Both the position numbers and the translations under genes were made by a program. Positions 1-10,842 of a stretch of DNA of 64,000 nt are shown piece by piece; the stretch's first letter is position 1, and each line of letters opens with the position of its first letter. This DNA comes from Aspergillus flavus (Eukaryota > Ascomycota > Eurotiomycetes > Eurotiales > Aspergillaceae). The stretch is taken from assembly GCF_009017415.1 (NCBI RefSeq), contig NC_092406.1, positions 1,922,001-1,986,000 on the forward strand, given 5' to 3'. The notes beneath the pieces are model-generated. The model was given only the letters and a program-made list of their open reading frames with translations, was not told the origin of the DNA and did not search any database.

Positions 1-752
1 CTATCAGCTCCACAATGGGCCACCGCACTGATAACGGATTAACACCAGAGACAGTGATCAAGACAACCACACCGGCACCCAATGGCTATGCGGATAGTAA
101 GTACCTGGCAGAGCAGTTACTGGACCAGGCCGCACGGCAAGACCCTGTGCATGTACATGCCTCGTTTGCCCGCGTGGGTCAGATCGCCGGTCCTGTGCGC
201 TCACCCGGCCTCTGGAACAAGGCAGAATGGTTCCCGAGCCTCGTCATGAGCTCCCTACATTTGGGTGCTCTGCCCAACACACTCGGGCCGGCCCTGAATC
301 GCGTCGACTGGATGCCGATCGATCTCCTGGCTGAAGTACTGGTAGACCTGGCGCTGCGCGACCACGGAGCGACGGCCGGTAGGTCTGTGAAGGTGTATCA
401 CCCAGTGAACCCTCGCCCTCTCGACTGGGAGGCTGTTCGACCGGTTGTGGCAGAGGCCCTCTCGAAAGCCTCTGGGAAAACAGTGGATACTATTCCCTTC
501 CAGGACTGGGTGCAGCGTGTTCGTCAGGATATTGAGACTGGGAATAAGTTAAACGACGGTGAGCTGCAGGCGCTCCTCTCCAGGAACCCCGCCGCCAAGC
601 TACTCGAGTTTTTCGAAGGGATCATGTCTCAAACTGAGCGAGAGAATGTGCTAGATACACGGCTCACGGTACAGCTGAGCGAGAAACTGCAAGCAGTGGA
701 TGCGGTGAAGCCTGAATGGATCCAGAAGTGGGTTGAAGAATGGCTTCAGTGA
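1..752 (+). CDS. NRPS-like carboxylate reductase, C-terminal thioester reductase part (5' truncated)
   Basis: The frame is open from base 3 and runs off the left edge, so only about 249 C-terminal residues are visible and the first ATG at 15 is internal. The segment NGYADSKYLAEQLL carries the Tyr-x-x-x-Lys pair of extended short-chain dehydrogenase/thioester-reductase (R) domains. It is followed by the R-domain continuation (RVGQIAGP, WMPIDLLAEVLVDLAL, VYHPVNPRPLDWE). Such domains release a carrier-bound acyl group as an aldehyde or alcohol using NADPH. By family knowledge they end fungal A-T-R NRPS-like enzymes (aminoadipate-reductase type) or some PKSs. The upstream A and T domains must lie outside the window. 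Unlike the enzyme at 4322-8158 there is no second SDR domain after the R domain. Substrate unknown. Confidence 0.85.
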   Translation, partial: ISSTMGHRTDNGLTPETVIKTTTPAPNGYADSKYLAEQLLDQAARQDPVHVHASFARVGQIAGPVRSPGLWNKAEWFPSLVMSSLHLGALPNTLGPALNRVDWMPIDLLAEVLVDLALRDHGATAGRSVKVYHPVNPRPLDWEAVRPVVAEALSKASGKTVDTIPFQDWVQRVRQDIETGNKLNDGELQALLSRNPAAKLLEFFEGIMSQTERENVLDTRLTVQLSEKLQAVDAVKPEWIQKWVEEWLQ

Positions 753-1698
753 TTTTTGACGTGAGCGAAACTTGACATCTTAGTATCCATACACAGTTAC
801 CAGGGTTATAGCAATGAACAGAAGCACTATGATTATCAGGGTCTCTTAAAATTCAACTACGATGATAGCTGAGAGTTGCCTATTGTAAGTTAGTCAATAC
901 CATCATTGGACACGGAGCGGAGTACCTGAATTAGCCGTGGTGGAAAGGCCCCGATATGTTGTCCATCAGTTACTAAATTCATGCTGTTATCGCTAAATGC
1001 TGCTTCGCCACTAGGCAGTTACCGTTCCTGTCCACGCCGGTCACACTGCTGTTTTTGTTCAGAAAGACAATATAGATGGTAGGATGATGTACAGCATTAC
1101 TCACGAGACACCTCTCGCGAGCCCTAGAACCTACTAAGTGGCGCACTTGAGTCGTAGCCCCTCACTTCCCCATTATTGAGGTATAAAAAAATAGCATTGA
1201 AAAGGGGATCATTTAATGTTGATTGGGGTAAGTCAAGTGCAATCGGGCTGCTCATATCGTCCTCTGAACAAGAACAGCAATGAAAGGTCGTTGAATCAAC
1301 ATTCCAACTTACATCCAGGGCATGCATGACGCACCCATCTTACCCCTCCATCACAGAGGCTGGCTGAACCTGTCCGATAGTGCGGATTGCTACTAAAGCA
1401 GTAAAGTATAATGTGGAATTGTGGTTTCACACCGCTGCTTCGTGGACTGCGAATGGTGGGGGAAAGATATCCTCGTCGAAGCAGACGCATTGCAGAATTA
1501 ACTTCAGCTGCGGAGAACTAATCCGAATATCACTCGTTCCACGGGTGCTGATGGGGTAGCTGAAAGTTCGGCTCAACGTCTGCTGACCTGGAATATACTA
1601 CTATATAAAAGTCCTCTGAAGACTCTACCCTCTCCACACGATAATATTCCCCAGCTTTCAATATCTCCAAATTATCGTCATTCTCTAGTACAATCACA
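753..1698. other. Intergenic, no gene seen
   Basis: About 950 bases between the reductase stop and the lectin start. Open frames on the minus strand (for example 1124-1327) are short and show no recognisable family. The last 150 bases probably hold the lectin promoter and 5' UTR. Confidence 0.5.
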
Positions 1699-2206
1699 AT
1701 GAGCAACAAACCCTTCAACGAAACCGCCCGGGACCTCAAACTAGACGAGGCCGCCGAAGAAAACGACGACTACATCTTATGTGGCGAGCTCCAGAATGAC
1801 GAGGGTGAATGGGTTGCCGCTGAAATCAATCTAATGAAGTCTTTGGGCTGTCTCAATCGTCTGGTACGTAGCTTGACTCTTACAATATCCCATGCTCCCC
1901 GGTTCTGGACACACCTTAACCGGTCTCTATACAGCCCACGTGGAGTGGGGTGGCAAAGACTTCTCGAAATCAGCGGACTGTGTCGAGTTCAGTGTCAATC
2001 CTATTCCTGTTCCGACGAGTGAAGACGACATTCACGGCCAGTTGCAGGAAAGACCCATGTTGTCCGTGACAATCCAGCCGGATTGGAGTGATGAGCAGGT
2101 AGAGGCGTGCGTGGGTTTGAGCGATGGAATCGTGAGTAATAATGGGCAGTTTGAGTTTCGGTTAGACCGCATTCCTCAAGATCAAAGGATCGTGAAGGCT
2201 TATTAG
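1699..2206 (+). CDS. CVNH (cyanovirin-N homology) domain lectin, two exons
   Basis: Exon 1 starts at ATG 1699 and exon 2 runs 1935-2206; together they give about 143 residues. The order F-x-x-T-A-R-D-L-x-L, then LCGELQNDEGEWVAAEINL, then VEWGGKDFSKSADCVEF and LSDGIVSNNGQFEFR matches the tandem halves of the CVNH fold (F..s/TCR, L.aeC...dG.w..s.idL, ..NG.f.w). CVNH proteins are small mannose-binding lectins found in fungi and ferns, usually cytoplasmic. No signal peptide is seen. The acceptor is CAG at 1932-1934. The phase requires a donor at 1859 (GTCTGG) or 1868 (GTAGCT). The better-looking GTACGT at 1864 is out of phase. The 1859 donor gives the family-like join LGCLN-PHVEWGG. The role, possibly storage, defence or self-recognition, cannot be told from sequence. 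Confidence 0.75.
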
Positions 2207-4321
2207 GAGGATTAGAAATCCTTTTATGTAGTTATTTCAATATAACCCTTGTTGCTCTTTTCTTGAAAAGCCGGTCTAGACTCTGATATGTGGAGTATCT
2301 ACGGGAGATGTCAGTCGTCCTGTTGGATCTAGAACCTTCAATTCGTTCTAGTAGGCTGGGAAGATAGTGTAAGAAGGACCATCTATATAGACAGCCCTCG
2401 ACAGGTAGGGTTATCATTTAGTCCTTTGTCTACCTACCAATACCAATGGCTAAAAGCATAATAAGTATGGGGCGGTGAGCGCTACCTTATCTTGGGGGGC
2501 CAAGGAGGTCCCTACAATATATCGGTATGTAAATAAGAGGCGTTCTTGTCTATATATCTTTATCTAATTGGTAGTCTATCGATGCCCTATAATATGGAGC
2601 TCTTCTACGATATCTCAATACTTCTAGTTATATATTTTCGTCTATCCGCTTCAATATACATATATTTTTGTCAATGAAGATATCCAGAAAGGCTACAGTA
2701 CATCAACAACTGATCAAAGTGCCAGCATTGCCAAACGCATGACTCTGCGTAAGCTGTCCACGACCATAAATCCTAAGCGGTGATATTAACTCACGCCTGC
2801 ATAACTTCATGTCTTGGATATAGCTTCTTTGGTTAATTTATTGGCTTTCCCAATAGAGGTCATATCATCCCAACCATGCTTAGCATGTTTCTGACGGTCC
2901 CAACATGATTCAGGTCGAAGGGGTTGGAATCCACTAGAAAACATGAATCGATAGTTGATGTTTTTGTTCTATCCTAATCATTGACTTATTTCCCATGTGA
3001 TTGCGCGGGTCTCTGCCCCTGGCCAAAATTAGATTGCCGTTGATTGGCTAGTGGGAGTGAGGTAAGCATTACTCACGTGACTTAACGCACGCGACACCGC
3101 TGGTTCGAAGAGGAAAGGTCGCAGGAGCACAGACGACCGCTATCAGCACGTGCGATAAGACCGGTTTGACAGCATGGCAAAAATCCCTTTTGTTACTGGC
3201 TACTTCGAATATGTGGAAGTAACAGCGAAACCTGAATATTTACACGATAATGTGAAGAGTCGCAGTATGGGAAAGGCAAAGGGTTACCCTATACGAAGTA
3301 CAAGATGGAATACTGAACGTAGGTCTAGTACCTAGAGTATATGCCAGGTACCTACACAGGAACCAGGGCAATCGGGTCAGGAAACCTAGCGGTAGCCAAT
3401 GACATTGTGGACCCTGGCTCCCTTGAAGCTCGCGACAGCTCTCAGCAAAAATGTTGAGAGGAATCGAACCGATTTGGACACAAGTATTAAAAGCGAAGGT
3501 CTTGAAGCATGTGAAAGTGGGTCAGAAACGACAAGAGACAAGGTGGGTAAGATATCGGAGTGGAGGCTCTCCAGAGTCCGGCTGTTAGTCCACGGGGAAG
3601 AGGCTCCATCCGGGCAGTGGATCGGCATATCGATAGAGGGTGTTGGTTGCCTCGAAAAAAACGAGAGAGGCTATACGATATGGGCAACGTTCATGACCGA
3701 GGGTTATAGTTGGCACTACAGATAGAGATGGGTTGACTAGATCGTCCTAGCGAGTCCTGTACCTTGTGAGATGCATTGAAAGTAGGGTTAATGGTGGTGT
3801 TCTGACCTTCTCACTGGTGCAAAGGAACCCCTGCTTAGCGTGTTGAGAGAGCTGGCTAACCCATCTGGGTATGAGAACCCGGCTGAACTTTGGTCGTCGA
3901 TGGCCTGGAAAAACATGGAAAAAATAATAAACGATCGATATCATTATCGTCCCCCCACTATGCTAAGAGTATCCACGGAAGCGAAAAAAATACCCATTGG
4001 TCTTAATTCCCCCCATAATGTTGTCCCTCCTTCGTGTCCCACTGGAATTTCTCGGTCTGCGACCAAGGCAACGGACAACCTGTGAGTTTCTTGTATTTAT
4101 CCCCCGGCACCTTGCCTTCTTTTCCATCAACTCTTAGGAATACCAGTGACTAATGAACAATTCACGCTGACTCCTAGATCCCACGACTGTCAACTTAAAT
4201 ACCCTCTCTTTTCAACCGCTGGATGCCTTGAATATCCCTCCATCAGCTTCATTCTTTTCATTCTCCTTATCCTCCTCGTCTTCCTGAATTCCTCTTCCTT
4301 GTCTAACGATATAACGATACC
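2207..4321. other. Long intergenic region upstream of the ATRR gene
   Basis: About 2.1 kb without a credible gene. Bases 2430-2720 are AT-rich with many TATA-like strings. An inverted CCAAT (ATTGG) lies near 3040. A CT-rich stretch at about 4190-4305 immediately precedes the ATRR start and is the likely core promoter and 5' UTR. Open frames at 3399-3725 and 4146-4403 lack family features and are treated as chance. Confidence 0.5.
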
Positions 4322-7300
4322 ATGTCGATCATTGATACCACCAAAGACCTTTCCGCGCTCTTCACAAAACAAGTCCAGGCCACGCCCGATGCCATTGCCT
4401 TAGAAGATGAAAACACCACCTACACCTATGCGGAATTAGATCAAGAGGTCGAGACCTTGACTCGTCGCCTTCGGGGCTACGGAGTCGGTCGGGATAGTCT
4501 CGTGGGGGTGCTGCTACCGCGCAGTGCGGACTACGTAGTTGCTTGTCTGGCAGCTCTCCGCGCGGGCGGCGCATTCCTGGTGCTAGAATTGGCTTACCCC
4601 CCTAGTCTCCTGGCCGATGTGATTGAGGATGGGCGGCCAACGGTCGTCATCACAAACCGGGCAGAGGTTGGCAAAATCAAAGCTAGCGTTCCGGTCATCA
4701 TTCAGGATGAGCCGGCCCCAACGGCCAATGGACATGTTTCAGAGCCCTCTCCCCTCCCGTCAGACGACGACTTGGATCGCCTCGCATTTGTGTCGTATTC
4801 GTCCGGAACTACAGGCAAGCCGAAAGGCATTGCTAATCCCCACCGCGCCGCAGTTCTCTCCTATAACCTGAGATTTGGCGTGTCAGACCTGCAACAGGGT
4901 GATCGAGTGGCCTGTAATGTCTTCTTTGTCTGGGAGATCTTGCGTCCGCTGCTGCGTGGTGCGACAGTGGTTGCCGTGCCAGATGATGCAAGTTACGATC
5001 CTGCGGCGCTCGTCGACCTGCTGGCGGCGAAGAAAGTCACGGAAACTCTAATGACCCCCACCCTCTTGGCTACGGTTCTTGCCCGTCACCCCCACGTAGG
5101 TGACCGGTTGCCGGATCTGCGCACGTTATGGTTCAACGGTGAAGTCGTTACAACAGATCTTGCCCGGCGAGCCAGCAAGGCTTTCCCCCAGACGCGGCTC
5201 CTGAATTGCTATAGCGCATGTGAAACCCATGAGATCGCCTGTGGGGATATCCGAGAGATGTTGCAGCAGATCGATAGTGACGCACTCTATTGCCCCGTGG
5301 GTCCCCCCATTGACCCTGAGAACACGTACGTTTTGAGCGAGTCCCTGCAAAAGGTGGACGTGGGTGTGAGTGGGGAGCTGTTCCTAGCAGGTCCCCAACT
5401 CGCCCGGGGATACCTGAATCTCCCGGAGACGACCGCCAAAGCATTCATCACGAATCCTTTCGACTCGGACCCCAGCTCCCGCTTGTACCGGACCGGCGAT
5501 ATTGCCCGATTGCTCCCGTCGGGTCTGCTCGAAATCACGGGCCGTGTGGGCGCGATGATCAAATTGCGCGGGTACTCCGTCGTACCGGCTAAAGTGGAAT
5601 ATGAAATTGTCACGAATTTGGCGGTCTCCCGCTGCGCGGTGGTCGCCTATGGAGAAGGCTTGGAGCGACAGTTGGTCGCGTATATTGTGCGAGACAAAGA
5701 GAAGTCTGCGGAACGTCCCGAAGTGGAAATCAATGATTCCGGCCACAGCCCAGCGGCGCGTCGCACTCTTGCGCCTCACTTGGCCCATTATATGATCCCG
5801 GCTCTCTGGGTTGAGCTGGACAGCCTGCCAACCCATGAAGTCACGGGCAAAGTCGATCTGAAGAACCTCCCACCACCGCAGAGCCCTCAATTAGTCAATG
5901 GTAATGGGCCCAAACCAGCTAAAGACTCGATTAAGCTGGATGAGATTGCGTCCATTTGGGCCGCCGTCCTGAAAACATCACGCACCCTTCTGAAGCAGAG
6001 TGATGACTTCTTTGACCTTGGTGGACACTCCTTGTCTCTGGCCGACCTATCCTCCCGGCTCTCGAGGCATTTTGGCTTCCGCGTTCCAATCACCCGTCTT
6101 GCAGAGAATACGACACTGACGGGCCACCTGGAAACCGTTCGGGCGATCCGGGATGGGCACACAGCCGCTGTGCAAGCAGATCTTCCAGCGGTCTTGCGTG
6201 CTGATGCGACTCTGGATGATGAAATCACGCCCTCCAACGCCACGGCTTGTCCTATTGACAAAGCGGATACCGTACTGCTGACCGGTGTGACCGGTTTCCT
6301 GGGAGCATTCCTCCTTCATGATCTCGTGGAGAACACTTCTGCCCGGATTATCTGCTTGGTGCGGTTTAATGAACCAGCCAATGACGACCAGCCCGGAGGT
6401 ATCGCCCGTATCCGCCGGAACCTCTTAGATTTGGGCTTATGGCGCGACTCAATCATGGAGCGGGTCGAGATTCTCCCTGGAAACCTTTCACGCACTCGTT
6501 TTGGTCTTTCCCCAGCAGCGTTCGACGAGCTCGCAAGCCGTGTCCAGGTGGTTGTGCATGCGGCGGCAACGGTGAACCTGGTGTACCCATACGCTGCATT
6601 GCGCGGCCCCAATGTGGGCGGCACCAGAGAGGTGCTCCGCCTGGCTTGCAAGGGAGGCGCAACTGTGCAGTACGTCTCCACAAACGGTGTGCTGCCTTCA
6701 TCCGGGGAGTCTGGCTGGCCCGAGGATGCCCTGTTGGATGTCGACCAAGTGCCCGACAAGCTGCTGGATGGGTATGGACAGACCAAGTGGGTAGCCGAGC
6801 AGCTTGTCCTCGAAGCGGCTCGTCGGGGATTGCCAGTGAAAATCCATCGTGCTGGTACTATCAGTGGCCATAGCGCCACCGGTGCCGCCAACGCGTGGGA
6901 TCTTCTCACTGCTCTTATCGTCGAGTCTATCCATCTCGGATATGCCCCCGATGTCGACGGCTGGCGGGCGGAGATGACCCCTGTGGACTTCGTCAGCAAG
7001 GCCATCGTCCACCTGGCCAACCAGACCCACGCCGACCAAACGGTCTTCCACCTGGGTGATCCCAACCCGCTCAGCATGAACTCCGTCTTCGCAGAACTCC
7101 GAGAGCTCGGATACCCCACCCAGCCACTCGGCTGGGATGAGTGGGTGGCCCTCTGGACCCAGAAACGCGGCCCGGTGAAGGGAGGCGATGGTGCGTTTAC
7201 CGTTGACATCCTTCGCAGTGGTATGCCTACCGTTGAGTTCCTCCGGGGCATTGTCGTGCTCAACAATGCCGCGACCCAACCGTCCTTGGCCGACTTGGAC

Positions 7301-8158
7301 CGACCCCAGGTGGGACGGGCTCTGCTTGAAACCTATACGCGTCACTGGTTCGCCCGAGGATGGCTGACACGGCCTCCATCCCGGCAGAATGCTCTGGCGG
7401 GCTCACCAAAGCCGAAAGGTCCTCTCCATGGGAAGGTGGCCGTTGTGACCGGTGCATCCTCTGGCATTGGTGCCGCCGTGGCAGTGGCATTGGCCCGTGA
7501 AGGCTGCCACGTAGCCCTCGCTGCTCGCCGGGCGGACGCCCTCGAATCAGTTAAGGGTCGAATGACAGCTTATGGAGTGAAGGTGATTGCACGATCAACC
7601 GATGTGACGAATAGTGGACAGGTGGAAGCTCTGCTGAGTGCTGCGAACGAAGAGCTGGGTCCCGTCGACATCCTCGTTTCGTGTGCAGGCGTGATGTACT
7701 TTACCATGATGGCGAATGTGAAGACCGATGAGTGGGATCGCACGGTCGACGTCAACTGCAAGGGCCTCCTGCACTGTCTCTCTGCCACTGTGCCGGGCAT
7801 GCTGTCCCGTAGCCGCGGCCATATTGTTGCCATTTCTTCGGATGCCGGCCGCAAAGTCTTCCCTGGCCTTGGTGTCTACTCCGCTAGCAAGTTCTTCGTC
7901 GAGGCTACACTCCAGGCCCTGCGGCTGGAGACAGCGGGCACCGGCTTGCGCGTGACCAGTATCCAGCCGGGAAATACATCGACCCCCCTTCTCAACATGT
8001 CTACGGACGCCGAAGCCGTGAAGAAATACGGCGAGCCATCTGGAGCTCAGATTCTGGACCCAGAGGATATCGCCAACTCGATTGTTTACGCTTTGCGCCA
8101 GCCGGAACATGTGTCGGTTAATGAAGTCCTCGTTGAGCCCCGGGACGAGCCAATTTAA
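4322..8158 (+). CDS. NRPS-like glycine betaine reductase, A-T-R1-R2 (ATRR)
   Basis: A single-exon 1278-residue enzyme. An adenylation domain spans about residues 10-530, with core motif YSSGTTGKPKG near 158-168, YRTGD near 388 and GKVDLKNLP near 507. A carrier domain follows with FFDLGGHS, whose phosphopantetheine serine is Ser570. The thioester reductase R1 has the NADPH motif TGVTGFLG at 654-661 and catalytic Tyr818/Lys822. The C-terminal classical SDR domain R2 has TGASSGIG near 1042 and YSASK with Tyr1186/Lys1190. This exact A-T-R-SDR order is that of the Aspergillus nidulans enzyme ATRR, which reduces glycine betaine via betaine aldehyde to choline. The call rests on domain order and overall likeness, and substrate-pocket residues were not checked. 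It allows choline to be regenerated from betaine, for example during conidial germination. A betaine or related carboxylate substrate is inferred. Confidence 0.9.
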   Translation: MSIIDTTKDLSALFTKQVQATPDAIALEDENTTYTYAELDQEVETLTRRLRGYGVGRDSLVGVLLPRSADYVVACLAALRAGGAFLVLELAYPPSLLADVIEDGRPTVVITNRAEVGKIKASVPVIIQDEPAPTANGHVSEPSPLPSDDDLDRLAFVSYSSGTTGKPKGIANPHRAAVLSYNLRFGVSDLQQGDRVACNVFFVWEILRPLLRGATVVAVPDDASYDPAALVDLLAAKKVTETLMTPTLLATVLARHPHVGDRLPDLRTLWFNGEVVTTDLARRASKAFPQTRLLNCYSACETHEIACGDIREMLQQIDSDALYCPVGPPIDPENTYVLSESLQKVDVGVSGELFLAGPQLARGYLNLPETTAKAFITNPFDSDPSSRLYRTGDIARLLPSGLLEITGRVGAMIKLRGYSVVPAKVEYEIVTNLAVSRCAVVAYGEGLERQLVAYIVRDKEKSAERPEVEINDSGHSPAARRTLAPHLAHYMIPALWVELDSLPTHEVTGKVDLKNLPPPQSPQLVNGNGPKPAKDSIKLDEIASIWAAVLKTSRTLLKQSDDFFDLGGHSLSLADLSSRLSRHFGFRVPITRLAENTTLTGHLETVRAIRDGHTAAVQADLPAVLRADATLDDEITPSNATACPIDKADTVLLTGVTGFLGAFLLHDLVENTSARIICLVRFNEPANDDQPGGIARIRRNLLDLGLWRDSIMERVEILPGNLSRTRFGLSPAAFDELASRVQVVVHAAATVNLVYPYAALRGPNVGGTREVLRLACKGGATVQYVSTNGVLPSSGESGWPEDALLDVDQVPDKLLDGYGQTKWVAEQLVLEAARRGLPVKIHRAGTISGHSATGAANAWDLLTALIVESIHLGYAPDVDGWRAEMTPVDFVSKAIVHLANQTHADQTVFHLGDPNPLSMNSVFAELRELGYPTQPLGWDEWVALWTQKRGPVKGGDGAFTVDILRSGMPTVEFLRGIVVLNNAATQPSLADLDRPQVGRALLETYTRHWFARGWLTRPPSRQNALAGSPKPKGPLHGKVAVVTGASSGIGAAVAVALAREGCHVALAARRADALESVKGRMTAYGVKVIARSTDVTNSGQVEALLSAANEELGPVDILVSCAGVMYFTMMANVKTDEWDRTVDVNCKGLLHCLSATVPGMLSRSRGHIVAISSDAGRKVFPGLGVYSASKFFVEATLQALRLETAGTGLRVTSIQPGNTSTPLLNMSTDAEAVKKYGEPSGAQILDPEDIANSIVYALRQPEHVSVNEVLVEPRDEPI

Positions 8159-8665
8159 GTTGGGAGCTCCTTTCTCCCACGCTTTCGAATTTGTTCTGGA
8201 TTATTTCTATTTTAGCGTTGCGAAGTCTTTCACTTTTACTGATATTTCTTTTAATTTTCCGCTTTTGTTCTTTCACGCAAACTTATGAAAAGCTAGACAT
8301 GGGATCTTACGCGGCTATACTGGTATACTCATAATAGATCAATGCCTCTATTTGAACTTTATTAAAAACGTATACCACTATTGCATTCTATTATCATCGG
8401 CTACATGCCGCTCACTGCAAAGGGAAGTGTGTATGTGATACAAATCACTGCTTACACCGGATCATTACTGAGTTGAAGTCCCCGCCCCGCGAAAATCGAA
8501 CCAATTAAAGCAATTGAATTGCCGGGTAAACATCCTAGACAAACATGGCAAACATGGATGAATCATTCTATGCATCAAGTTTTCTTTCTTCTTGCCAGAT
8601 TCTCGCAATCCTGATTTGAAGAAACTGCCAGTAATCTATAGTCCTCGGCCTGTTTGACCTACGTA
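8159..8665. other. Intergenic between ATRR and MFS gene
   Basis: About 500 AT-rich bases holding the 3' end of the ATRR transcript and the promoter of the transporter. No ORF or repeat of note. The transporter ATG is at 8666. Confidence 0.5.
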
Positions 8666-10625
8666 ATGGGGTTATCTACCGCTTCTCCGTCCAGCGGTGA
8701 TCCTGGACAGAGGCCCGTCCATAGTAATGAAGTACTAAATTTGGGCCCCTACACCGGGAATGAACCCAACTACAGCAATGACGGATTCGAGATGGACCGA
8801 CTACCCTCAAGACCAGAGAATGAGGTGCAGGAGCCATACTCGGTCGAAGACAAGTCTCGCGGCAATTGGAGAATTGCCGCCATTATGCTCGCCCTTTCAG
8901 TGAGTTGTTATGCACCCATTACCGGGAACACGTATCAAGCCCTGATAACTGACCCTCGGACTAGCTCAGCCTCTTCATTTCTGCTCTTGATCAGACTATT
9001 GTGGCTACCGCAACACCAACTATCTCCGCCGAGCTGCACTCGGGCACAGGCTATGTGTGGATTGGTGGCGCATATCTGATTGCTAACGCAGCCAGCTCTA
9101 ACATCTGGGCCAACCTATCCGATATCTGGGGGCGCAAGCCCATCCTTCTCACGGCCGTCGCTCTGTTCTTCGGAGCTTCAATCATCTGTGCCAAAGCCAT
9201 CAACATGCCTATGCTGATTGCAGGTCGTGGTGTACAAGGTATCGCTGGTGGTGGGCTCATTCAACTCATTACTATCATCATTTCCGACCTCTTTAGCGTC
9301 CGGTATTTATGACTCCCCCCCCAAAATGATGTTGCACTTATGCTGACCGACTTCAGACTTCGCAGTCTTTTCTTGGGCCTCATCGAATTTATCTGGGCCA
9401 TTGCCGGGGCTCTAGGCCCCATTGTAGGCGGTGCCTTTACCCAGTCAGTTTCCTGGAGGTGGATTTTCTGGATCAATCTGCCTGTTTGTGGAACGGCATT
9501 TGTGCTCCTCCTATTATTCCTGGATGTACACAATCCAAAGACTGGAGTGCTGGACGGCATAAAAGCGGTCGATTGGTTTGGTAGCTTCTCCATCCTCGGG
9601 CTGACGGTCATGGTTTTGCTGGGCCTTGACTTCGGAGGAGCCACATTTCCTTGGAGCTCGCCGAAAGTGATCTGTCTCATTGTTTTTGGTTGCTTGATGT
9701 CCCTCTTCTTCATTTACAGTGAGAAACGCCTAGCAAAGTATCCACTTATGCCGTTGGGCATCTTCAAGAACCGTTCTAATATGGCCTGCTTCATCGTGGC
9801 TTTCACGCATGGCTTTGTGAGTATTCAAACTGTAACCCTCGATAGGATCAAACCTGACACTGACGGCCTAAGGCTTTTCTCGGACAAGAATACTATCTCC
9901 CGCTGTACTTCCAATCAGCCAAGGAAGCGTCTCCTCTCCATTCGGGTCTTCTGATTCTCCCGTATGTCTTGGCAGAAGCGGCCTTAAGCCTTGCCGCGGG
10001 ACTTATTATTCACCGCACGGGCCATTATCTCGAAGTGGTGTGGACCGGAACTGCACTTGTACTCCTGGGGAGTGGTCTGTTAATCGATTTCAACGCTACC
10101 TCCTCACTTGCGAAGATCATCTGTTATCAAATCGTGGCAGGTGCAGGATGTGGCTTGCTTTTCTTCCCGCCCCTGCTTGCCCTCCAGAGTAATGTACCGC
10201 AGGACGAAAATGCCGCCGCCACCGCAACATTTGGATTCATCCGTAATATGGCCATGGCCATGTCGGTGGTGCTTGGGGGCGTGATTTTCCAAAATGGCAT
10301 GGACACCAGGCAATCCGACCTCCTGACAGCGGGCCTGTCTGACTCCATGGTGAAGGAGCTCACCGGGTCAGAAGCCGCGGCTAATGTGATGGTCATTCAG
10401 TCTATTGCGGATACACTTCAGCGGAGCGTTGTCAAGGACGCCTACGCTTGGAGCATGCGCAACATTTGGATCCTTTATACCTCCTTAGGGGCGTGTGGAC
10501 TTCTTGTCAGTCTCTTCATCACTCGCCAGCACCTCAGTGTGGAGCATGTTGAGACCAAAACCGGACTGAAAGAGAAGCAACCACTTACTGAACCTCGGCA
10601 GAACGAGTCTGTCTCTGAGCCCTGA
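8666..10625 (+). CDS. MFS transporter, 14-TM drug:H+ antiporter type, four exons
   Basis: Exons 8666-8899, 8965-9302, 9357-9816 and 9873-10625 join in phase to 594 residues. The introns are 65, 54 and 56 nt, all GT-AG. A hydrophilic acidic N-terminus of about 70 residues precedes the first helix. Exon 2 carries the family signature SALDQTIVATATPTIS (motif D1 type) and the loop DIWGRKP (motif A), then GRGVQGIAGGG. Exon 3 has GPIVGGAFTQSVSWRWIFWINLP (motif C region), typical of DHA2 14-spanner drug/toxin exporters of the plasma membrane. Exon 4 resumes with EYYLPLYFQS. It lies 0.5 kb downstream of ATRR on the same strand. Substrate unknown; export of a metabolite or xenobiotic is the family norm, and it does not resemble the betaine/choline permeases. 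Confidence 0.88.
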
Positions 10626-10842
10626 GTCATTGCCTTGCCCCGAGCTGGGAGTTCTACCCAGGCTGAATTATACTTTCGGACTTACATTTGTTTATATTCT
10701 ACACTTTCTGGACTGTCGATAATTGCGGGCATATAAAAAGCACATTAATATTGAAATAATCCTCATGTACATAGCCACCAACAAGCTATAAATCAGTATC
10801 AAAAGTCAACATTAGCACCCATCCACCTCCACATAACCCTCC

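Noticed and set aside
3440..3480. TPsiC-like GGTTCGATTCC on the minus strand, possible tRNA
   Set aside because: The flanking bases do not form the five-pair T stem, and no acceptor stem or D arm is present.
3399..3725. 108-codon plus frame in the region before ATRR
   Set aside because: No family features, unremarkable codon use and overlapping frames on both strands.
4146..4403. 85-codon frame rich in Leu/Phe/Ser
   Set aside because: Translation of the CT-rich ATRR leader overlapping its start in another frame.
6316..7266. 316-codon open frame on the minus strand
   Set aside because: Lies wholly antisense to the ATRR reductase domains; Arg/Ser/Pro-rich shadow of a GC-rich gene.
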